Shown here: positions 22,525 to 33,729 of the stretch, in pieces
Layout: each line of letters starts with the position of its first letter
Numbering within the stretch: the stretch's first letter is position 1
Assembly (NCBI GenBank): GCA_961205875.1
Contig: OY540810.1
Coordinates: forward strand, 26,660,001 to 26,724,000
Direction of reading: 5' to 3'
DNA length: 64,000 bases
Origin: Sialis fuliginosa
Taxonomy: Eukaryota; Arthropoda; Insecta; Megaloptera; Sialidae
Made by a program: the position numbers and the translations under genes
The notes under the pieces: generated by a model
Told to the model about the DNA's origin: nothing
Seen by the model: only the letters and a program-made list of their open reading frames with translations
The model's database searches: none

Positions 22525-23483
22525 TGCTATGTATGGTATGTACCGGGTGTTTTTAACGGGTGTTTTTAAAAATAAGTCATAACCATAGTTTTTGTCTGTT
22601 GTTTGTTATAGCATACACTGTTTATTTTCAATGTTATGTAGAAGAAATTCCCGTGGCACCCATGGCAGTGTTTTTCTTTACACCAAGTATGTTATCCTAA
22701 TATAAAAAAGAAAAATAGTTACTTTTAACACAGTAGTAGTACCTATCTACACAAATATGTGATTTTTGTCTATGTTTTCATCTATGGATTCATAATCAAT
22801 ACTATACAAAAAAGGTAATAATTAATGATTCGCTATTCTAAATAAATGAATTAATTGAAAGTTGATCGGAATCAAAAAAGTAAAATTTAAAAAGGATTTT
22901 ATTTACAATTCTTTTTAATTTTCTTTCAACTGGTTCAATAACACTTTTGTAAATTAAAATCAATTACCTCTTAAAAGAAAAAATATTATTTACTTAATGC
23001 TTTTTAATATTCGGATTTCTTTTAAAGCTCAAGCAGCACAAATGTTGACTTCTAAAAATAAAACATCACAAATTTTTAAATAAAATAATACAAATATACT
23101 ATACATATTTAAAACTACTTTATAAGTATCGTCGCATAAATAATTTGAAAATATAAATGTAATCGCAATTTATAGAAATTTACTATTTTACTGTTTGTCA
23201 CTAGATACTAACTAATAATAAAATCAATTAATGGTCATCTTCTGAAACTATGTCAAGAACCACTTCATTCAAGACTGGTAACTCTATACAATAGACACTT
23301 GTCAACTATAGTAGTATTCATACATTCAATTGCTATACGTACGTCTGTGATTATACATTTTAGGGAGAAGCTCACATTTATGTACATAAATGTGGAAAAA
23401 ATGGTTTATATGTCAAGAACATCCATCTGTATGTGTGACTTATTCGATATACGACTAACAATTAGCAATTTTTTCATCTTTAC
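22525..23483. other. AT-rich stretch, nothing recognised
   Basis: Starts with two close copies of CGGGTGTTTTTAA-type sequence (near 22543 and 22556). The remainder is low-complexity. A 71-codon frame at 23299-23514 runs into the tandem array and is unsupported. Confidence 0.5.
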
Positions 23484-24275
23484 CTATCTAAAGATATCCC
23501 ACTCAATGGGGTAAGTAGAAAAAAAATGTGAGTACACTTTTCAGTCTTTGGGAGGAGGGTCAGAAAATTTTTTGACAGTATTTGTTACAATTTTCATCGA
23601 AAGTACTAATTAAACGCTACATTTTGGATTTTGTTCAGATTTTATGAATTGTTACTTTAGAAATTAGAGGGTGGGGACAATTTGATAACGACATTTAAGA
23701 GCAAATATATCGTGATTGAAGGGTTAAAATCAAAAGGTCCTAAAACATTTTTTATTGCATATTAAGAGATTTATCTAAAGACATCCCACCAACGGGGTAA
23801 GTTAGTACACTTTTCAGTCTATGGGAGGGGGGTTAGAAAATTTGTTGACACTGTTCGTTATAATTTTCATTCAAAGTACTAATTTAAAGCTATATTCTCA
23901 ATTTTTTCAGATTTTTTGAATTGATAGTTGAGAAAATCGAGGGAGAAGACACTGACAACGATTTTGAACGCAAAATTTATCGTTACTAAAGGGTTAAAAT
24001 CAAAAGGTCCTAAGACATTTTAATGGCATTTTAGGAGACCTATCTAACGACACTCCACTCAATGGATTAAGTAAAAAAAAATTGAATATACTTTTCAGTC
24101 GATGGGAAGGGAGTCCAAACAATTTTTTTTTCAAAAATATTATCATTTCTGTTTTTAGGTTTTCAATCTAGGTCCGTATGCCAAATTTCATCTTAATCGG
24201 TATAAAATTTATATAGATAGACAGACAGACGGATAGAGCGAAAATATTCATACGGAACCCTAAAAACTATAAGTA
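23484..24275 (+). repeat. Tandem array of about 270-287 bp units with retroelement-like tail
   Basis: Units start at 23484, 23771 and 24040 (CTATCTAAAGATATCCCACT-like). Each carries ACTTTTCAGTC with TGGGAGG, AAAGTACTAATT and GGGTTAAAATCAAAAGGTCC, the third being incomplete. After it comes CAAATTTCATCTTAATCGG, a GATAGACAGACAGACGG run and ATACGGAACCCTAAAAAC (24180-24268), a tail typical of arthropod retroelements. The array is probably the repetitive 3' region of such an element. Confidence 0.7.
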
Positions 24276-24481
24276 TAGCCTAACATATATCAGAATACCA
24301 AAATCTTGAAATTATTCTAATGGAATCCATATTAGGGTTCATTATCTTTTTACCAACATGTGTTGGATATTATGAATAAAAACTGGTAAAGATGAATTAT
24401 TTGACATATATCATAATCTCCAGTATGGCTGGCGAATATGCACAATCGCCGGTAATTACTGGATTAATCAGTATATGTATA

Positions 24482-25054
24482 AGGTAGTGACATCAGTCTT
24501 GGCAAGGACCCCAGTAATGGCAAATTTTTAATTGAATGACTGAATTAGAAATATGTGTTGATATTTCATTACTACCATTTCTGAATATTAATCTATATAC
24601 ATTTAACTGTCTTACAGCATGATTTGATGACAATTGACCAATAGGTATCAAAATGGTGGATATTTAAACTAATTATTAGTATAATTTATTTATTTAATAT
24701 TATATTATCATAACAACTGCTTTACATTGTTTCAAATTTGACGATTCTTTCTTTTATATCTTTTGTATCATAGTACTTATCATTTTTTAATCATTAGCAA
24801 GTGTCCATCACTGCGTGCTCATTACTAGTTTTACCTTTACCATAACTGGAGACAAAACATGAATAAAATAAAATTCTATAATTTAAAAAAAAAAACTATA
24901 TTTGCGGACTTTGATAATTAACAATAAGTTGATTAAATAAAGAGTTACTTGTTTTATTAGTAACATGAGTTCATGAGAATTACAAAAAACAATCCCTTTA
25001 ATCCAAAAAACCAAAAACTTGCTCTTATAGCGGCCATAACTGGTGCCTTTACCT
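24482..25054 (+). mobile_element. TA-flanked MITE (AGGTACTGG family), copy 1
   Basis: Inverted ends AGGTAGTGACATCAGTCTTG and, read inward from the right, AGGTAAAGGCACCAGTTATG. TA dinucleotides flank both sides (24480-24481, 25055-25056), as for Tc1/mariner-type elements. Near-collinear with 40324-40889, including a shared TTCAAATTTGACGATTC block. No transposase frame. Confidence 0.75.
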
Positions 25055-25064
25055 TATTATTGTA

Positions 25065-25900
25065 TATATGTTACCGGCAATGTATGTAATTCAGGCATTC
25101 TATAGAATTCCTAGGAATTCTATACAATGCCTGACGATTTCAGGCAAAGTATGAAATATTTGTTTAATAGAAATTTATTATATACTTTGCCTAGGCATTA
25201 TATAGAATCCCTAGGAATTCTATAGAATGCCAAGATAATATTAGGAAATGTATGAAATAAAGACAAAATGATATTAATAAAGCAGATAGGTATTATTTAA
25301 TTAATTTTAAAAAGTCCAAATTCATATTATGTAAGATTTAGGTCTTTCATTGTTAAAATAACAAAACCACATAAACAATAGTATAACATTTGATATTTAT
25401 TATAATAAATAAAATAAAATAATCATATTAGTCCAGACGTGTATTAAGTAAGATTTAAGGCCCTTATTGTAAAAATAACAAATTCACAGAAACAATATAC
25501 ATAGTACCTACATACATTTTTCTATTATGCCTATAACGCGTAAATATAAAATGTTTATTTTGATAAATAATTCAGTATTGTACCGACAATACTCAATTAT
25601 AATCTAGAAACCTACCTACAACTATCGAGAATGAACCAAGATTTTTTTATTGTATATTTGCATCAGTATTTTATAACATAAAGTAAGGCAACATCTGTAC
25701 CTGGACCAAAATTGATCGATTCACCCTATTTATGTTTATATTTCATACATTGCCGGCTATCAATTAGGTATTCTATAGAATGCCTAGGAAATGTATATAA
25801 TTAAATTCATTTCATACATTGCCTGGTGATTTTAGGCATTCTATAGAATACCTAGGAATTCTATAGAATGCCGTATTTCATACATTGCCGGTAACATATA
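25065..25900. mobile_element. Element built from 38-42 bp palindromes, with inverted ends
   Basis: Both ends read inward TATATGTTACCGGCAATG, followed by TATGAAAT-like words and palindromes with the core ATAGAATTCCTAGGAATTCT. Palindromes lie at 25092-25133 (42 bp, one mismatched pair), 25194-25231 and 25835-25872, with a half copy near 25769. GGCAATGTATGAAAT-like spacers separate them. The interior (25275-25730) holds two diverged copies of a motif also found at 29585-30095. No frame. The class is unknown. It begins 8 bp after the flanking TA of the preceding MITE. Confidence 0.65.
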
Positions 25901-26841
25901 CATTATACATTACGGTTAATTTGCATTTGTGAGGTTTTCTCTATACACAGAAAGAGTTTTTGTATCACAAATGTTTTATTGAAATAAAAACACAGTTTGA
26001 TATGAAACCTGTTACAAAACATATCTAGTTGTTTGATAGTTCAATTCTTTGATTTCAGCTTGCACGTGTTGCATAGAAACGATAAAGCACCTATATACTA
26101 TATATATATATGAATATATCTATCATATGATTCATCTTATGATATAAGGTGCTCTTCTCATGCTTTTTCGTGCTAGCGTTCAATATAATAAAGAAGTAAT
26201 ACTCAAGGGGGCCGATTCTCTACGTCTACTTATATATGAATAATGTATATACCGTATAGAAATGAATTAATCATAATTCCACACGTTCCCAAATAGTACT
26301 TTTATTGAAATCTTTATTATAAGGATCTAAGAGAAACTATTTTATGATATTTCAATCGCTTCAAGTATATTGATTTTCACATTTCAAATTCATATAACTT
26401 TAGTTGAACGAGTTTGAATTATAACATTCTCGAGGTTCTCATAACTAGTTATTTGCAAATAATTGTGTGTCTTAGTTAAATAAAAACTGTTATTAAGAAA
26501 ATCGTATCAAACTTTTTGAGGATCTATATCTTACTTAACTTAACCAAATTTTGAATACTTTATTGTAAAACTTAGTTTGAAAACTAGATTTTAAAAACGA
26601 GAGTAAACAAATATTTCTTAAAAATAGCCACAAATAAAATCAACTTCTAACTAATTTCTAAGAGTAACTGATTGATTTCTAATATTATTGATAAATAAAA
26701 TAAACATTAGATCAGGCCTGTGTTAAGGGGTATTTTTATTTAATTTTATATTAACTTTTTTTTCAAAATCAAAATCTTTTCTTCCTTTTCTTCTTAAACC
26801 ATTGACTAAAATTAGATGTAATCCAGGGGTTATTTTAGTGT
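25901..26841. other. AT-rich stretch, nothing recognised
   Basis: Low-complexity sequence with an AT dinucleotide run near 26100. Confidence 0.55.
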
Positions 26842-26959
26842 GCAGCTCTAAAATTCAAATATATAGTTTGAAATATTACTTTATGCAGTGTATAAAGAAA
26901 AAATAATAGACACTGCACAAAGTAACATTTTGAACTTCACATTTGAATTTTAGAGCTGC
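26842..26959 (-). repeat. 50-bp inverted repeat, miRNA-precursor-sized hairpin
   Basis: Arms 26842-26891 and 26910-26959 (outer end GCAGCTCTAAAATTCAAAT, 19 exact bases) enclose 18 bases. Most of the non-matching positions are A opposite C on the plus strand, which become U-G wobbles if the minus strand is transcribed, so the minus-strand RNA would pair better. Could be a small-RNA hairpin or a short MITE. Confidence 0.75.
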
Positions 26960-27573
26960 ATAAAACAAGCTAGAACTTCACACTATACATAAAATAATAA
27001 AAGTACACAAACAACATAAAGATTATTTTCAATTAAACTTTTACTACATAAAGCATATATTTTTATAAATAAAAATCATCTGTTAACTGTATACATAATT
27101 GAAGTCATTAAAGAGATTTTTATGTGATGTCAAGCACAGGTTATAACCATGATTCCATTTTTACAACACACTTGTTTTCTTTCAATTATCCCGAGCTCAC
27201 TTTATTGCTCTCTCACTCCATCTTCTTTGTCTCTTCCATCCGGAAAACTGAACCGAGTTTTATGTATTTCACTTAAACAGAAAGACTTCTCTGTTATATT
27301 GACAGAAGATGATACATATGTACCTACATATAATATATTTTATACATATTATGAACGTCAGTATACAGTTAAAATTAAATACAAGTACACATAAATTAAA
27401 ACAACGCTTCCATTATTTTTCATAGTACTTAATTAACTTAATGTTATAACTAGTCTATAGTCCGTTTCATTTAAGATTGCAGCTGTAGCTAACACAGGAA
27501 GCATAATACGCGCTTCTGATTGGGCAAAACGCCAGACAGATTCACAATAACACAATTTTCACTGACGCAATAT
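26960..27573. other. AT-rich stretch, nothing recognised
   Basis: An 81-codon frame (27149-27394) starting in a moderately balanced patch has no motif. No repeat ends. Confidence 0.5.
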
Positions 27574-27581
27574 ATACATAC

Positions 27582-28369
27582 TAGTGATGTTACGAATGTA
27601 TGATTTTAAACATTCGCGAATGCGAATGCGAATGCGAATATTGACTTTTTTTATTATAAATTTTATTTTTCTTATTTTATCGCTTTGAGGGGGGGGGGGG
27701 GGGGGCATGTAGACATATAAGCTCCCTCAACTTTTTTTTGTAAATTTTAATTTGTACTAATTTGATAAGTTTTTGTATTTTTTTGTGGGGGGCAGCACGA
27801 TCCATATAATCCCTTCTCTATTAAAAAATTATTGCATTCTTTATTTAGTTTTAAATTTATAACTTTTACCTTTTTTAGGGGTTGGGGCATGATCCCAAAT
27901 GTATTGTATTATTTAAATTGCTTTGATTTCTTAAAAAAAAACTTTTCAAACATTTCCCCCAAAAATAATTCAAATCGGTGCATTTTTACAGTAGTTATCG
28001 TGAACGAAAGAAAATTTTACATTCAGACACACACACGCATAGCCGTCATGAGTAAATCAACTTTCCTTTACGTTTTGAAGTTAGTACAATCAGAATTTGC
28101 TCTTATCTCGTACATGATTTTTCGACGGTATTACAATACTTCCATTTCTTCAGAACATGGAAGTAAAAATAAACGTTGACTGTTCCTAAGTTCTTAAAAA
28201 TAATTATTTAATATAATAAATAAAAAAATATTTTTTTTTAATATTACAAAAAAAAAGTAATATTCGCAAAAATATCCGCACTTTTTCTTGCGAATGCGAA
28301 TGCGAGTGCGAATGTTAAAAAATGTGCGAATATTCGCGAATGCGAATGCGAATATTCGTTACATCACTA
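27582..28369 (+). mobile_element. hAT-type non-autonomous element
   Basis: Inverted ends TAGTGATGTTACGAAT and TAGTGATGTAACGAAT, followed on both sides by arrays of the word GCGAAT. A perfect 8-bp target duplication, ATACATAC, flanks it (27574-27581, 28370-28377), the size made by hAT transposases. Internal sequence includes a G17 run (27689-27705) and a 210-bp block shared with 12782-12990. A 115-codon frame inside is not transposase-like. Confidence 0.85.
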
Positions 28370-28404
28370 ATACATACATACAAACTAATGCAACTCATTG
28401 TCAA

Positions 28405-29060
28405 CCCGGGAAAAAATGATAATATATAACGATATATTATAAGATATGTTCGCATATCGTTATATATGGTAATATATTAATTTTTGAGCCAAAAATATAT
28501 TACTATATGTCGATATGTCTGATAATATCTTAATATAAAGAGCTTAAAATATATTGTTATATATACTTATACAAAGAAATGTCTGATAATATATGGTTAT
28601 GTCTTAATATACATTTATTTTAAATATATATTAATATATTAATATATCTCATAATATATAGTAATATCTCAGTATATATCAGTCTACAGATGCAAGAATA
28701 TATTATAATATATAGACATATCTGATAATATATAGCGATGTCTTAATATATATATTAACCCTCAGAGCTCAAAATATATCGTTATATATTTTAATATATA
28801 GACATATCTGATAATATGTAGCGATGTGTTAATATATATATCAACCCTCAGAGCCCAAAATATATCGTTATATATATTAATATATAGACATATCTGATAA
28901 TATATTATCATACCTTAACATATATTAACCCTCAGCTCCGAAAATATATTGTTATATATATTTGCACATAGATATATATGATAATACATTATAATATATG
29001 ATAATACATTATAATTATAATACATTACAATATAATAATAATATACATAATAAATATATC
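28405..29060 (+). repeat. AT-rich minisatellite, left array
   Basis: Units of 86 bp can be set by GACATATCTGATAATAT at 28715, 28801 and 28887. Each contains TTAACCCTCAG and a palindromic ATATAT background. Units degrade towards both sides. Confidence 0.8.
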
Positions 29061-30332
29061 AGCCATAAGTTCTGAAAATATGTATATTGTTCATACTACC
29101 TTTTTTTTATTTTTGTTGTTAGTGCCCTTCTAAATGTTACCAACCTCTAATTTAGAATATATCATAAATAAATATAAAACATAATGTTAGTATGGATATG
29201 TAATTTATATACCGTATTTTTCAACGGTTTTTTAAACTGTTAGCTAGGAAAATAAAAATATCAGCAAAAAACCTATTGGCCATTGAAGCTTACTTTATAA
29301 CATCTATAACAAAAAATTATACTTCAATCTCGTTCACCGCAAATATTTTTTTAACATTTAAATAATTACTTTTAAGGTATCCATTTTGAAAAAAAATTAT
29401 TTGTTTATCCGCTATACTGAAAAAATGGCTGAAACACACTTTTTAAGCTTCAATAACTAATAAAGTTTATCGTTTTTTAAGTTGATACCCCCTGGAAAAT
29501 AAACATTTTGCAATACAGAACATTCCTCAGAACAAACAAATATTAAAAGGGTGTGGGGGGCAAAACAACCCTCTATCTTTTAAATGGATTAAATTATAAA
29601 CAAGGTTTATATATATTATATGTATATGTGAATTTGTTATTTTAACAATATGGGCCTAAAATATCACTTAATACGTGTCTGGTCTTTTTTTCATTTTATT
29701 AAATTTAATAATAATATCTTATGTTTATGCTGTATTTATTGTAAATATTTAATTTTTCTGTTTCGCTTATACTTATTCATTACAGAAAATCGTAAATATC
29801 TCGACTCCTGTACTGGATAGAGGGTTGTTTTGCCTCCCACATCCCCACAATCCCGAAGTATTTTTCCCGCCGGATCGATTGAGACCAATTAGAACCGTTC
29901 ATCTGTGACAGTGGGCGAGTTATGAATTTATTAATTAATTTAATACACGGGCCTCAAATATCACTCAATACGCTTCTCCACAATTTTTTTAAATTAATTA
30001 AATTATAAACAAGTTTTCTATACAGTATATATGTATTTGTAATATAACAATACGGGCCTAAAATATCACTTAATACGTGTCTGAACTTTTTTTTTTAAAT
30101 TAATTCAATAACCTCCCACTATGCATCATAATTATATTACTACGTTAAAGTACAGGCAGACAAAAGTTTAACTGTAAATTTTTTATTTTAATTAAATCTG
30201 AAATTAAGCAATTACAAAATACTGTTATTAATCGTTAGTTGCAAATAAGAAATGCAATTTAATTGTTAATCGTCAATTTTTCAATCAAATAAAAAAATTA
30301 ACTAAATAATGCCCAACTCTCTAAATGGATAG
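29061..30332. repeat. Diverged direct and inverted repeats
   Basis: The motif GGGCCTAAAATATCACTTAA with TACGTGTCTG occurs at 29652-29682 and 30053-30085, with a weaker copy at 29949-29978. Two longer units (29585-29690, 29990-30095) also share TTAAATTATAAACAAG. Reverse-complement copies sit inside the palindromic element at 25300-25490. Separately, GGCAAAACAACCCTCTATC lies in an inverted pair (29549-29577 and 29816-29846). Looks like scattered monomers of a satellite-like or transposon-internal motif. Confidence 0.6.
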
Positions 30333-30471
30333 TTTTACATCAATAAGGAAATAAACTTTTTAGGGATATTAATAGATCAAACATTAATATGGAGGGGCAA
30401 TAAACTGCATTACAGCCATATCCTCAAAATTTGTGTACGCACTGTAAATAAGTTACAGAAAGACTGAAAGA
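30333..30471 (+). pseudogene. Fragment of a non-LTR retrotransposon reverse transcriptase
   Basis: A 46-codon open stretch between stops contains FLGILIDQTLIW followed by basic residues and KLHYSHILK. The FLGxxxDxxLxW pattern is the conserved segment just after the catalytic region in reverse transcriptases of Jockey-like non-LTR elements, where the family continues K-H-I. Only this short stretch of a protein normally near 900 residues survives, with stops on both sides. No upstream YADD box was recognised. It is clearly dead. Confidence 0.55.
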
Positions 30472-31256
30472 CCACTGTTATGTTTGTTTAAAACTTCTGT
30501 TGTACATATAAAATTAGTTCGACGCATGTGCGGTAGTTGACAAAGGGAAGCCATTTTCAAGATAATCAGAATGCTGTCATTAAGTTAAGACATAATGTTA
30601 AAAAGAAGTATAAATAATAGTTTTAAAAAGTGTATAAATGTTAAAAAAGAGTAAAGAAATTAAAATTAAATGAAGAAGAGTATTTTAAAAGTGAATATAA
30701 TAAAAAGTAGTTTTATTAAAACGTGAAAAGTGGTTATGTGTAAACAAATATAATAGAAAAAGCCAGTAATAGAATATAGAAGTAAATATTATTATATATA
30801 TATATATGTATGTAGTGAATTAAATATAAGTGAAATCATTAAAAAAGTATAATAATAAAGATTAAAGAATAAATAAATATTTGAGAGCAGCAGAAATATG
30901 ATGCAAGAAGAAGTAACATTTTTGAAGTATAGAAAGCGATGCGTTAGAAAGAGATGGTGCATTAAATACTTGTGAATAAAAAAAGACAGCGAATGCATTA
31001 AGTGCGTACAAATTTTATTAAAAGTATAAAACATATATAATTACTTATAAAGACAAATGAAATGTTGAAGGGACTAATTACAAGAATTGGAAATTTATAA
31101 CAATATAAAGAAATAAACAAGTATACAGTGGAAAATTATAAACAATTAACATTGCAAGAATATGTAATAAGGGAACATAGTTTTATTTTAATACAAGTTG
31201 TTTGCAGAGGGGAGATACTCGTAGTGTCGATTAAGATAAGTCAATATTTATAACAG
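30472..31256. other. AT-rich stretch, nothing recognised
   Basis: A-rich sequence with an (AT)n run (about 30791-30808). An 80-codon minus-strand frame here is composition-driven. Confidence 0.5.
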
Positions 31257-31259
31257 TTA

Positions 31260-31591
31260 TGCCCGGTATTATAAAAGACCTAACAAAATTTGTTAGCTAG
31301 CAATTACATTCAAATGGGGTATTAATTCTGTACTAGTATCTATGGATTAGTTATGGAATTTAGAGCAGTGACACTTCAACTAATTGTAACACAGTTGGCA
31401 TCTTTGACCGTACAAAATAATTTTCATAACATCACCACTGTTTTAATACCGTTTGTATTTACCTACAACGCGTGCGCGAAACTTGTCAAAGTCATCAACA
31501 AACTCCAAAAGAACTGTCATATAAGTTTGATATCTCAGTTGAAAGCGTTTGTTAGCTAACAAATTTGTTAGGTCCTTTATGATACCGGGCA
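31260..31591. mobile_element. Harbinger-type MITE 1
   Basis: Inverted ends begin TGCCCGGTATTATAAAAGAC and TGCCCGGTATCATAAAGGAC and stay similar for about 40 bp through CTAACAAATTTGTTAGCTA. TTA flanks both sides (31257-31259, 31592-31594), the trinucleotide duplication of PIF/Harbinger. No transposase. Related to the element at 32443-32636. Confidence 0.85.
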
Positions 31592-31631
31592 TTAATATTT
31601 TTTTATTTATAAGAAAAGATTATAAATTTAA

Positions 31632-32408
31632 ATATACAGGCACCAGTCTGGGACATTTTAAGAGCAAGTTTGACTGTTTTTTGGGATTGATGGACTTCTT
31701 TTTTGTAATTCTCATAAACTCATGTTACTAATGAAACAACTAACTACCCCTTTATTAAATCAATTTAATTACCAAAGTCCGCAGATATATATTCTTTTTT
31801 TATAGCTTATTATTTCGTTTATGTTTTTTCTCCAATAGTGAACAACATAAAACCAGTAATGGGCACCCAGTGGTGAACACTTGATCAAGTTATTAAATTT
31901 TTTTTAATTTTACTCTCAATTCATACAAAATCGTAAATACCGATCACTAATTTTTCTTTTCTTTCTTTGTATATTTTTGATATAAAAAAGTTAATACGGG
32001 ACGATCCAAATATTAAATATTATAATTTGATTTAATTTTATCAACTTAAACAACTTTTCTTAATTTTTTTACATCTTTGTGGATAAATTTGTAATATAAA
32101 TATCATAAAAGAAATTTTATAATTTCATTATAACAGTTATTTTAATTCCATAAAAATGTTTTAAATATATTCACTTCACTAATCATTTACATAAAAAATA
32201 CATTTTTCTTGATAGTCTGCCGTTTATTTGTCCACTATTTTTAAACAAAATGATGAATTGTCAAATTACGCTGTAAGACAGTTATAAAAAATATAGATTA
32301 ATATCCAGTAACGGCAGTAATCAAACATCAACGGATATTTCTATTTCAGTACATTTAATTTTAAAATATTCACCACTGCTTTGTTGTCCCAGACTGGTGC
32401 CAGTACCT
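31632..32408 (-). mobile_element. AGGTACTGG-family MITE, copy 2
   Basis: Opposite orientation to copies 1 and 3. The right end, read inward, is AGGTACTGGCACCAGTCTGG; the left end keeps CAGGCACCAGTCTGGGACA. It shares AATTCTCATAAACTCATGTT and ACCAAAGTCCGCA with the other copies. It is about 200 bp longer than they are, so it has gained internal sequence. The TA flanks are not preserved. Confidence 0.65.
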
Positions 32409-32442
32409 TTTAAAAAAAATTTGTTATTAAGAATTTATCTTA

Positions 32443-32636
32443 TGTCCGGTATTATAAAGGAGCTTGTTAATTTACAAGCTTACAAAAACTTTCAATTGGG
32501 GTATCAAACTTATATGACAGTTCTATTGGAGATTTTGACAAATAGTTGCATAGGAAGTAAAAACAAAGGTATGATACCTCGTTTGAAAGTGTTTGCAAGC
32601 TTGCAAATTTTGCGAGCTCCTTTATAATATTGGACG
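32443..32636. mobile_element. Harbinger-type MITE 2
   Basis: Ends TGTCCGGTATTATAAAGGAG and CGTCCAATATTATAAAGGAG (read inward), similar for about 65 bp including ACAAGCTTACAAAAACTTTC against GCAAGCTTGCAAACACTTTC. TTA duplication at 32440-32442 and 32637-32639. At 194 bp it is little more than two arms. Confidence 0.85.
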
Positions 32637-32768
32637 TTAGTGTGTATTTATAATATTTTACTTTTATTGAATTATTAATATAAATGAGATATATTTTTTA
32701 AATACTTATTATTATTGAGTATTTGCTTTAATATATGGAATTCCATTAAAACATAGTTTTTTTTTATA

Positions 32769-33470
32769 TACTTATCCAAAAAATTAAAGGAACAAACAAT
32801 TACAATTTTTTTTAAGTGTTTTTTGAAGAGCTGTATCTCTGTGAAAAATGGTCGTACCGAAATTAAAAAAAAAACATTTTAAAGCTTCAAGTTTCTAGTT
32901 TTGAGATTTTTTAGCATAATTTTATTTGAGTTACGGTTATCACGCAATCATAAGAAATAGTGGGACACAAAAATTTTTCTATTTTTAAATTTTTTTAAGG
33001 GTCCACAGGCTCGGGAAATTTTTTTTTAGTTAAACCAATGCATTGGTCAGTTAACTTGTTTATTCAGCTTTAATTTGTTTTTGTGTTTTGGTCCCTCTCA
33101 ATTTTTTTTTGCCGAGATATCTGACTTTAAATGAAAAATTATTCTTTTGTATTCGATTATCAATATATCAGCAACTAATGATTAAACAGTAAATTTAAGG
33201 GCACTTTTAAAAACTTGAATACATTTCCTACAAGACCCTTTCATGACTTTAGAAAAAACAAAATTTTTTACCCTCACCATTAGCTTGAAAAAGTACAAAA
33301 AATTGACTATTTATGGTCTTTTAGTAAATCTATCGCTACTTTACAAATATTGATGGGAAGACTAATGTTGCCAGGTGTTTTTACGACCATTTTTCACAGA
33401 GATACAGTTCTTCAAAAAACACTTTAAAAAAAGTTGTAATTGTTTGTTCCTTTAATTTTTTGGATAAGTG
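32769..33470. mobile_element. Tc1-like MITE with ~95-bp inverted ends
   Basis: Both ends read inward ACTTATCCAAAAAATTAAAG then GAACAAACAATTACAA, AGTGTTTTTTGAAGA and TGTATCTCTGTGAAAAATGG. TA flanks both sides (32767-32768, 33471-33472). The termini resemble Tc1-type transposons. The interior has no frame. Confidence 0.85.
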
Positions 33471-33729
33471 TAGATATAAATCAAGTTAAAAACAAATTCA
33501 GTATTTTTTAGTTTTTAAGATTATAACTTTTTTATGTCTAACTTTATGAATGTAGATTTGTATGGTATTATTTATGAATATTTTCACAGTATAATAAATT
33601 CAGTTCAGGGAATTTGTATTTTTATTTAAAAAAACCCATTTTTTCTATTTTCATTATTTATAGGTCCAGTACGAGTTCCAAGGTTCGTGTGTGTGGACGA
33701 TTTCCGTTGGGGGTGTCAGGATATATAAT

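Noticed and set aside
27832..28179. 115-codon frame
   Set aside because: Lies wholly inside the hAT element and runs through a block that is repeated at 12.8 kb; not transposase-like.
28405..29060. CRISPR-like array
   Set aside because: Units are contiguous 86-bp AT-rich minisatellite repeats without unique spacers of constant length, in eukaryotic DNA.
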